11,970 nucleotides of DNA. Source: Candidatus Dormiibacterota bacterium. GTDB taxonomy: Bacteria > Chloroflexota > Dormibacteria > Aeolococcales > Bog-877. This document shows, one piece after another, positions 7,262 to 11,970 of this stretch. The DNA lies in assembly GCA_030038765.1 (NCBI GenBank), contig JASHRA010000224.1:1-11970 (forward strand). Direction: 5' to 3'. Every line of letters begins with the position of its first letter. The first letter of the stretch is position 1. A model generated the notes under the pieces. It was not told the DNA's origin. It saw nothing but the letters and a program-made list of their open reading frames with translations, and ran no database searches. A program made the position numbers and the translations under genes.

Positions 7262-7288
7262 AGTCTACCGGCTGCCCGGAGCGGGCAA
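7262..7288 (-). promoter_or_regulatory. Candidate promoter of the 2-oxoglutarate dehydrogenase operon with an inverted repeat in its spacer
   Basis: In the 148-base gap upstream of the fusion gene, the minus strand carries TTGCCC (7288-7283) and TAGACT (7267-7262) with a 15-base spacer, shorter than the usual 16-18. An inverted repeat, TGCCCG-gag-CGGGCA (7273-7287), overlaps the -35 element and spacer. It could be an operator, or the end of the upstream gene's transcript. Both readings are inference from position. Confidence 0.3.
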
Positions 7289-7327
7289 ACCTCCGTTTCC
7301 CAACCGTCGCCGGGCCGCCGCAGCGAC

Positions 7328-8296
7328 TCAGCCGGGCAGGACGCCGATCCCCAGCAGCGGGTCCCCGGCCTTGACCGCGGGGGTCGTGACGCAGAAGACG
7401 ACGGTCCCGCTGGCCACCGCCTCCAGCTGCCGCACCGGCTCCCCGAAGAGGTCCCGCAGCTCGCCGACCAGCTGGCCCCGGAGCACCTCCTCGCCCACGG
7501 CGACGCTGGGGTGGTAGGTGGCGGAGACGTCGGTGCGCATCCAGGCCATCTCGGCCAGCTCCCGCGGCGCCGGCGCCGGCGGACCCACGGGGTCGATCAT
7601 CCCGAGCTCCGCCATCACGTTCTGGAGCCCGCGCAGGTGGCGGGCCACCGAGGCCTCGTCGCAGATGCCCTGCTGGCCCACCTCGGCCACGATGGCGGGG
7701 ACGCCGCGCAGCGCCGCCGCCCCCACCGAGTGGTCCGGGATCTGGGCCGGATCCTCGGCCAGGATCCGCTCCACGCCATAGCAGAGGGCCAGGCGGTGGG
7801 AGCGCTCGGCCAGGCCCGGGTCCTCGGCCCGGGCCCAGAGGGCGAACGGCGCCAGCGCCTCGTTGAGGTCGCCGCAGTGGGCGTCGACGTAGGCGTCGGA
7901 GCCCTCGATCAGCTGGGTCAGGACGAGGTTGGCGACGCGCTGTGAGGGCAGCCCCTCGGGATCTCCGGGGAAGGAGCGGTTGAGGTTGCGCTGGTCCCTC
8001 GGGTTGACGTAGATGGAGCGCTCGTAGAAGCCGGGCGAGTTGACCAGGAGCACGGTCAGCAGCGTCCCCCGCAGGGTCTCGGGGTCGGCCCAGCGGGAGA
8101 GCCGGGTGACGGCCTCGATGGGGACGTACTCGGCGGCGTGCATGCCCGCCGTCACGGCCAGGGTCGGGCCCGGCTCCCGGCCCCGGTTGACCACCACCGG
8201 GATCTCCCACGGCGGCTCCACCCCGGGCACGCGCAGCCAGCCGCGCTGGCGCTCCCCGGGCTCGGCGCCGATCTCGCCAACGCTGGTGCGCGACAT
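7328..8296 (-). CDS. Succinylglutamate desuccinylase/aspartoacylase family zinc hydrolase, 322 residues
   Basis: This is a predicted cytoplasmic zinc-dependent amidohydrolase of the M14-like AstE/AspA (COG3608) family, which releases acyl groups from N-acylated amino acids or related compounds. Zinc ligands appear as GMHAAEYVP (H53, E56) and DAHCGD (H140). A substrate-binding segment DQRNLNRSFPG (101-111) and the catalytic glutamate in AEVGQQG (E205) follow, and a C-terminal beta-rich domain spans about 250-322. The length is typical. The ATG at 8294-8296 has GGAGGGA at 8301-8307, four bases upstream. No signal peptide is visible. The gene lies 148 bases upstream of the 2-oxoglutarate dehydrogenase operon on the same strand, so co-expression is possible. 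True AstE yields glutamate plus succinate, which would link to that pathway, but family members differ in substrate and I would not assign astE. The substrate is unknown. Confidence 0.87.
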   Translation of the reverse strand: MSRTSVGEIGAEPGERQRGWLRVPGVEPPWEIPVVVNRGREPGPTLAVTAGMHAAEYVPIEAVTRLSRWADPETLRGTLLTVLLVNSPGFYERSIYVNPRDQRNLNRSFPGDPEGLPSQRVANLVLTQLIEGSDAYVDAHCGDLNEALAPFALWARAEDPGLAERSHRLALCYGVERILAEDPAQIPDHSVGAAALRGVPAIVAEVGQQGICDEASVARHLRGLQNVMAELGMIDPVGPPAPAPRELAEMAWMRTDVSATYHPSVAVGEEVLRGQLVGELRDLFGEPVRQLEAVASGTVVFCVTTPAVKAGDPLLGIGVLPG

Positions 8297-8366
8297 CTGC
8301 TCCCTCCATCCGCGGCCGCCCGGCGACCACCGGCCCGCTCCCCCCTCCCCGGGCCCTGACCAGCCG

Positions 8367-8396
8367 AGCCTAGCCGCGCCGCCGAGGGGCCGTCAA
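8367..8396 (-). promoter_or_regulatory. Candidate sigma-70-type promoter for the zinc hydrolase gene
   Basis: On the minus strand TTGACG (8396-8391) and TAGGCT (8372-8367) are separated by 18 bases. This fits high-GC Gram-positive housekeeping promoters well. A start near 8360 would give a leader of about 64 bases. The plus-strand nrdJ promoter points the other way from the same 8297-8625 gap; the rest of that gap shows no gene. Confidence 0.5.
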
Positions 8397-8503
8397 CGGC
8401 GCCGGAGCCGGACTTCAGATCGGTTCCGAGACCCCGCGAAGTCGGAAAATTGAGTCTGGACCATGGCGGGCCGGCGGAGGACTCGGGCAGGCGGGCTGGA
8501 GGC

Positions 8504-8532
8504 TTGACATTCCAGGCGCGCTACCGCAAGAT
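8504..8532 (+). promoter_or_regulatory. Candidate nrdJ promoter overlapping the first NrdR-like box
   Basis: A perfect -35 hexamer TTGACA (8504-8509) is followed after 17 bases by CAAGAT (8527-8532) as -10, which has the A at position 2 and the final AT but is otherwise weak. Transcription would start near 8540, about 86 bases before the nrdJ GTG. The -10 lies inside NrdR-like box 1 and inside an inverted repeat CCAGGCGC/GCGCCTGG (8512-8519, 8536-8543), which fits repression by a DNA-binding regulator. Confidence 0.55.
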
Positions 8533-8539
8533 GTTGCGC
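8524..8539 (+). promoter_or_regulatory. NrdR-box-like operator 1 upstream of nrdJ
   Basis: The core CAAGATGTTG (8527-8536) agrees at 8 of 10 positions with the known NrdR consensus core CwAtATaTwG, and it sits within a CGCAA/TTGCG dyad. NrdR is the zinc-finger/ATP-cone repressor of ribonucleotide reductase genes in most bacteria. The box covers the predicted -10 element. Its partner lies 32 bp downstream. The regulator gene is not in this window. Confidence 0.65.
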
Positions 8540-8555
8540 CTGGGCTGTCCTCAGG

Positions 8556-8571
8556 CCACTAGATGTGGCCT
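8556..8571 (+). promoter_or_regulatory. NrdR-box-like operator 2 upstream of nrdJ
   Basis: The core CTAGATGTGG (8559-8568) agrees at 7 of 10 consensus positions and sits in a CCAC/GTGG dyad (8557-8568). It is exactly 32 bp from the core of box 1, three helical turns, with a 16-base gap between the 16-bp boxes. That is the spacing typical of functional NrdR box pairs, and it supports the call more than either box alone. Confidence 0.62.
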
Positions 8572-8612
8572 CCGGGGCGGCTGATCCACCTCACAACCCC
8601 ACTCGTCCCGCC

Positions 8613-8618
8613 AGGAGG
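8613..8618 (+). promoter_or_regulatory. Shine-Dalgarno AGGAGG fixing the nrdJ start
   Basis: AGGAGG lies seven bases before the GTG at 8626-8628. The open frame runs further upstream to an ATG at 8563, but that ATG has no ribosome site and lies within operator box 2, so the GTG is the start. Confidence 0.85.
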
Positions 8619-8625
8619 AAACCAA

Positions 8626-11472
8626 GTGGACCGATCTGCGAGCGACCCCGAACCGGCCTCGGTGGCCGCCTCCCAGGCTGGCGGCGCCGCCAAGCGGCGC
8701 CAGGCAGCCCCACAGCCGGCCGAGTCCGGGCTCGGGCTGCGCGTGGAGCGCCACTTCACCAGGCCCGGGGTCCACCCCTTCGACGCCGTCGAGTGGGAGC
8801 GGCGCACCGCCACCATCACCAACGAGAAGGGCGAGACGGTCTTCACCCAGGAGGACGTCGAGGTCCCCGCCTTCTGGTCCCAGCTGGCGACCAACGTGGT
8901 CGTCTCCAAGTACTTCCGTGGCCTCCAGGGCAGCTCACAGCGGGAGACCAGCGTGCGCCAGCTGCTCTCCCGGGTGGCGGACACGATCCGGGACTGGGCC
9001 CAGGAGGGCCGCTACTTCGCCAGCCCCGAGGACCTCGACGTCTTCCACCAGGAGCTGCTGGCCATCCTGGTCAACCAGGTGGCCGCCTTCAACAGCCCGG
9101 TCTGGTTCAACCTGGGCGCCGATCCCAACCCCCAGGTCAGCGCCTGCTTCATCAACTCGGTCGAGGACACCATGGCCTCGATCCTCTCCCTGGCCAAGAC
9201 CGAGGGCATGCTCTTCAAGCACGGCTCCGGGACCGGGACCAACCTCTCCACCATCCGCTCCTCGGTGGAGCACCTGGCCTCGGGTGGGACCGCCAGCGGG
9301 CCCGTTTCCTTCATGAAGGGCTTCGACGCCTTCGCCGGCGTGATCAAGTCCGGGGGCACCACCCGGCGCGCCGCCAAGATGGTGATCCTCAACGCCGACC
9401 ACCCCGACATCCTCGACTTCATCAACTGCAAGGTGAGCGAGGAGCGCAAGGCCTGGGCCCTGATCGACGCCGGCTACGACGGCGCCTTCACCGGTGAGGC
9501 CTACTCCTCCGTTTTCTTCCAGAACTCCAACAACTCGGTCCGGGTCACCGACGAGTTCATGCGCGCCTTCCTCGAGGACAAGGAGTGGCGCACCTACGCG
9601 GTCACCGACCGCAGCCGGGTGATCGGCACCTTCCGGACCCGCGACCTCATGCGCCAGATCGCCGAGGCAGCCTGGGCCTGCGGCGATCCCGGGCTGCAGT
9701 TCGACACCACCATCAACGAGTGGCATACTTCCGCAAATTCTGGGCGAATTAATGCAAGTAACCCATGCTCCGAATTTGTATTTCTCGATGACACAGCTTG
9801 CAATTTGTCCAGCATAAACCTCATGAAATTCCTTGACGAAGATGGCACTTTCGATGTCGAGGGATACCGACATGCCATCCGTGTGATGCTGACCGCGATG
9901 GAGATCCTGGTCGGTTTTGCCACGTATCCCACGGAAAAGATCACTGCCAACAGCCACAAGTTCCGTCCCCTGGGTCTGGGCTACGCCAACCTGGGCGCGG
10001 TGCTGATGGCCTTGGGCCACCCCTACGACAGCCCTCAGGCCCGGGACTACGCGGCCGCGCTCACCGCCGTGCTCACCGGCGAGGGTTACGCCCAGTCCGC
10101 CCGCATCGCCAAGGAGGTGGGCCCCTTCGAGGGCTTCGAGGTCAACCGCCAGCCCATGCTCCGGGTGATGGACAAGCACCGGGCGGCCGCCTACAAGATC
10201 TCCGCCGAGCACGTGCCGGCGCCGCTCCTGGCGGCGGCGCGGCGGGCCTGGGACGACGCCCACGAGTTGGGCGCGGTGCACGGCTACCGCAACTCCCAGG
10301 CGACCGTGCTCGCCCCCACCGGCACCATCTCCTTCATGCTCGACTGCGACACCACCGGGGTGGAGCCGGACATCGCGCTCGTCAAGTACAAGAAGCTGGT
10401 GGGCGGCGGCCTGCTCAAGATGGTCAACGGGACCGTGCCCTCCGCCCTGCGCCGGCTCGGCTACGGCGAGGAGGCGGTCTCGGACATCGTCGCCTATATC
10501 GACGACCAGGACACCATCGAGGGGGCGCCCCACCTGCGCGAGGACGACCTCGCCGTCTTCGACTGCGCCTTCCCGCCCGCCAACGGCCAGCGCTCGATCA
10601 GCTGGCAGGGGCACGTGCGCATGATGGCGGCGGTCCAGCCCTTCATCTCGGGGGCCATCAGCAAGACCGTCAACCTGCCCCAGGACGCCACCCCCGAGGA
10701 TGTGGAGCAGGCCTACACCGACGCCTGGAAGCTGGGGCTCAAGGCGATCGCCATCTACCGCGACGGGAGCAAGCGCAGCCAGCCCCTCTCCACCTCCAAG
10801 AAGCAGGCCACCTACAACGGCCAAGAGCTGGAGGAGGAGGCGCCGGAGACCCAGCGCCCGGCCCGCCACCGGCTCCCGTCGGAGCGGGCCGCCATCACCC
10901 ACAAGTTCGACATCCAGGGCCACGAGGGCTACCTCACGGTCGGCCTCTACGAGGACGGCCAGCCGGGCGAGATCTTCCTCAAGATGGCCAAGGAGGGAAG
11001 CACCCTCAGCGGGATGATGGACTCCTTCGCCACCGCCGTCTCGGTGGCCCTCCAGTACGGGGTGCCGCTGCGTCTCTTCTGCGCCAAGTTTGCCCACACC
11101 CGCTTCGAGCCGTCCGGATACACCGGGAACTCGGAGATCCCGATCGCCAAGTCGATCGTGGACTACATCTTCCGCTGGCTGGCGGCGCGCTTCCTCTCCG
11201 AGGAGGATCGCGAGGCTCTCGGGGTCATCAGCCGCCGCGAGGAGGCGATGGACCTCGCCACGCTGGCGACCGAGGTGGCGGCCCCATCCTCAGTACTGTC
11301 TCTCCAGCAGGGCGGCGCCCCTGGGCACGCCAGCGCCAAGCAGCTCTCGCCGGAGCTCACCTTCCGCAACCAGGAGGATGCCCCCTCCTGCTCCGACTGC
11401 GGCGCCCTCATGGTCCGGAACGGCTCCTGCTACAAGTGCATGAACTGCGGCAGCACCTCGGGGTGCTCGTAG
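8626..11472 (+). CDS. nrdJ: Class II (adenosylcobalamin-dependent) ribonucleoside-diphosphate reductase, 948 residues
   Basis: This enzyme makes deoxyribonucleotides for DNA synthesis using a cobalamin-generated thiyl radical, so it works with or without oxygen. After an Ala/Pro-rich N-terminal tail (about 1-38), the reductase barrel shows FNSPVWFNLG (155-164), the redox cysteine C174 in SACFI, KHGSGTGTNLS (198-208), the active-site motif SNPCSE (N379, C381, E383) and the second redox cysteine C392 in DTACNLSSINL. GLKAIAIYRDGSK (704-716) closes the barrel. After a variable linker, a C-terminal domain ends in a cysteine cluster, CSDC (922-925) and CYKCMNC (935-941), typical of actinobacterial-type NrdJ and thought to relay reducing power or bind zinc. 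The length is normal. The gene is monocistronic: own promoter with NrdR-like boxes, terminator at 11543. A segment at 9724-9960 is strikingly AT-rich although the protein reads normally through it. Confidence 0.96.
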   Translation: MDRSASDPEPASVAASQAGGAAKRRQAAPQPAESGLGLRVERHFTRPGVHPFDAVEWERRTATITNEKGETVFTQEDVEVPAFWSQLATNVVVSKYFRGLQGSSQRETSVRQLLSRVADTIRDWAQEGRYFASPEDLDVFHQELLAILVNQVAAFNSPVWFNLGADPNPQVSACFINSVEDTMASILSLAKTEGMLFKHGSGTGTNLSTIRSSVEHLASGGTASGPVSFMKGFDAFAGVIKSGGTTRRAAKMVILNADHPDILDFINCKVSEERKAWALIDAGYDGAFTGEAYSSVFFQNSNNSVRVTDEFMRAFLEDKEWRTYAVTDRSRVIGTFRTRDLMRQIAEAAWACGDPGLQFDTTINEWHTSANSGRINASNPCSEFVFLDDTACNLSSINLMKFLDEDGTFDVEGYRHAIRVMLTAMEILVGFATYPTEKITANSHKFRPLGLGYANLGAVLMALGHPYDSPQARDYAAALTAVLTGEGYAQSARIAKEVGPFEGFEVNRQPMLRVMDKHRAAAYKISAEHVPAPLLAAARRAWDDAHELGAVHGYRNSQATVLAPTGTISFMLDCDTTGVEPDIALVKYKKLVGGGLLKMVNGTVPSALRRLGYGEEAVSDIVAYIDDQDTIEGAPHLREDDLAVFDCAFPPANGQRSISWQGHVRMMAAVQPFISGAISKTVNLPQDATPEDVEQAYTDAWKLGLKAIAIYRDGSKRSQPLSTSKKQATYNGQELEEEAPETQRPARHRLPSERAAITHKFDIQGHEGYLTVGLYEDGQPGEIFLKMAKEGSTLSGMMDSFATAVSVALQYGVPLRLFCAKFAHTRFEPSGYTGNSEIPIAKSIVDYIFRWLAARFLSEEDREALGVISRREEAMDLATLATEVAAPSSVLSLQQGGAPGHASAKQLSPELTFRNQEDAPSCSDCGALMVRNGSCYKCMNCGSTSGCS
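9724..9960 (+). other. AT-rich compositional island inside nrdJ over the active-site motif
   Basis: By hand count, GC is 43% in 9721-9780, 40% in 9781-9840, 57% in 9841-9900 and 53% in 9901-9960, against 70% in 9661-9720. In the 40 codons from residue 367, 24 end in A or T; in the 40 codons before, only 2 do. The left border is abrupt at the His367 codon and the right border fades. The segment covers NPCSE and the C392 motif. The frame and family motifs are intact, so this is a change of codon use rather than of protein. Confidence 0.9.
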
Positions 11473-11478
11473 CGGGAG

Positions 11479-11503
11479 GGTCTCGCGACTAACGAGCGAG
11501 ACC
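11479..11503 (+). repeat. Hairpin GGTCTCGC/GCGAGACC just after nrdJ
   Basis: A perfect 8-bp inverted repeat with a 9-base loop begins seven bases after the nrdJ stop. No T-tract follows. It may protect the 3' end of the transcript, together with the terminator some 40 bases further on. Confidence 0.45.
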
Positions 11504-11542
11504 GTCGCGAATAACTGTCCCGGCCAGTTGCCAGAGACAAGG

Positions 11543-11574
11543 AAGCCCCCGGAGAGAGATCTCCGGGGGCTTTT
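11543..11574 (+). terminator. Strong intrinsic terminator of nrdJ
   Basis: A perfect 13-bp stem (AAGCCCCCGGAGA with its complement) closed by a GAGA tetraloop is followed by TTTTCTG, the first two Ts being part of the stem. It lies about 70 bases after the nrdJ stop codon. The stem also begins with AA, so it could act in part on transcripts from the right (minus strand). Confidence 0.92.
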
Positions 11575-11607
11575 CTGTGGCTGGAGGGGTGTAATCCCAG
11601 CTGTAAC

Positions 11608-11625
11608 AGCCGCCGAGCGGCGGCT
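11608..11625. repeat. GC-rich inverted repeat AGCCGCCG-AG-CGGCGGCT downstream of the transposase-like gene
   Basis: Two 8-bp inverted arms are separated by two bases. They are nested in a looser outer pairing of GGAGGG (11583-11588) with CCCTCC (11630-11635). They lie between the nrdJ terminator and the end of the minus-strand gene. This could be a transcript end or part of a mobile-element terminus; no T-tract or matching copy is visible. Confidence 0.35.
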
Positions 11626-11696
11626 TGAGCCCTCCTGTGGGCGCGCTCGGGCCGGGAGAGGGAGGGACACGGTCGAATGGGCTGGCCGGGCTCTGG

Positions 11697-11970
11697 CTAC
11701 GGCCCCTGCGCGGGGGCGGCGGTCACGGCCGAGACCGGCGGCTGCGCCGCTGGGGGCGTCCACGACAGGGTGCCTCGTCTCACCCGAGGCGGCGGCTTGG
11801 CCAAGCGCCCGGCCGCGGCCAGCGCCGCCTGCGCTTCCCGCTTCATCCAGAGGCGGACGTTGTGGGCCGCCCACATCAGCGTCACGAGAAGCGAGAGGTT
11901 GGGGATCTGGCGGTAGAAGTAGCTGCCCTTGCTGAGGCCGATCACGGTCGTGCTCTTGAGCTCGGAGAAG
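11697..11970 (-). CDS. Probable transposase, C-terminal fragment, cut by right edge
   Basis: The minus-strand frame is open from the window edge to the TAG at 11697-11699, about 91 residues with no start visible. It reads FSELKSTTVIGLSKGSYF, then YRQIPNLSLLVTLMWAAHNVRL and WMKREAQ, followed by a Pro/Ala-rich tail. An F-E-LK segment followed by a hydrophobic helix and an AAHNVRLW-type Asn/Arg helix is the usual ending of DDE transposases, where the last catalytic Glu lies in the helix before it. The Glu in FSELK would be that residue if the reading is right. The catalytic Asp residues lie outside the window. The IS family is not recognised, and no terminal inverted repeat was found between 11576 and 11696. 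Another hypothetical protein remains possible. Confidence 0.5.
   Translation of the reverse strand, partial: FSELKSTTVIGLSKGSYFYRQIPNLSLLVTLMWAAHNVRLWMKREAQAALAAAGRLAKPPPRVRRGTLSWTPPAAQPPVSAVTAAPAQGP

Noticed and set aside
8563..8625. An upstream ATG start for nrdJ adding 21 residues
   Set aside because: There is no Shine-Dalgarno there and the ATG falls inside NrdR-like box 2. The GTG at 8626 has AGGAGG seven bases before it.
8400..8625. A cobalamin riboswitch upstream of the B12-dependent reductase
   Set aside because: The leader from the predicted start is under 100 bases and no B12-box-like conserved core was seen. The dyads are better explained as NrdR boxes.
8935..11097. A 720-codon open frame antisense to nrdJ
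   Set aside because: It is His/Gly/Val/Leu/Asp-rich with no recognisable domain and lies opposite a certain gene. High GC3 removes stops from the complementary frame, which explains its length.
11290..11874. A 194-codon minus-strand frame spanning the nrdJ terminator
   Set aside because: It crosses the 3' end of nrdJ and a strong terminator hairpin, has no recognisable motif, and conflicts with both better-supported genes.

Overview
This is an 11,970-base chromosomal window of very high GC content (about 70% in the main genes). GTG starts, strong GC bias at third codon positions, a 2-oxoglutarate dehydrogenase E1 fused to its E2 catalytic domain, and a coenzyme B12-dependent ribonucleotide reductase all point to a high-GC Gram-positive-type bacterium. 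An actinobacterium, or a deep relative among the Terrabacteria such as Chloroflexota or Dormibacterota, is likely. I cannot name the genus from the sequence.

Layout from left to right. (1) The last ~115 codons of a sugar-type ABC transporter ATPase (plus strand, cut by the left edge) end at 346, followed by two short hairpin or palindrome sequences. (2) On the minus strand lies a decayed RelA/SpoT-domain (GTP pyrophosphokinase-like) gene, broken by one frameshift and one amber codon. It is followed, with an ATGA overlap, by an intact 69-codon partner gene. (3) Also on the minus strand is a compact 2-oxoglutarate dehydrogenase operon of two genes. The first (7179 to 2959) encodes one 1406-residue polypeptide carrying two lipoyl domains, a subunit-binding domain, the E2 catalytic domain and the whole E1. 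The second encodes the E3 lipoamide dehydrogenase (2959 to 1592), and its ATG overlaps the fusion gene's stop codon by one base. The two genes could together supply all activities of the complex. (4) Upstream on the same strand is a succinylglutamate desuccinylase/aspartoacylase-family zinc hydrolase (8296 to 7328). (5) A 329-base divergent intergenic region (8297-8625) holds a promoter for the hydrolase on the minus strand. On the plus strand it holds a promoter overlapped by a pair of NrdR-box-like operators 32 bp apart. (6) The plus-strand nrdJ gene (8626-11472) encodes a 948-residue class II ribonucleotide reductase, ended by a textbook intrinsic terminator at 11543-11574. (7) At the right edge is the C-terminal end of a probable transposase on the minus strand, cut by the window.

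The window is mostly core metabolism: the TCA cycle and deoxyribonucleotide supply. It has a few clearly unusual points. The first is the self-contained lipoyl-lipoyl-PSBD-E2-E1 fusion, which extends the known actinobacterial E2-E1 fusion. The second is a sharply bounded AT-rich patch (about 40% GC) inside nrdJ, exactly over the active-site NPCSE motif, which may be a recombination or homing scar. The third is the NrdR-type operator pair. The fourth is the decaying alarmone-synthetase-like gene next to its intact partner. I saw no tRNA, rRNA, CRISPR array, phage module or obvious new defence system.
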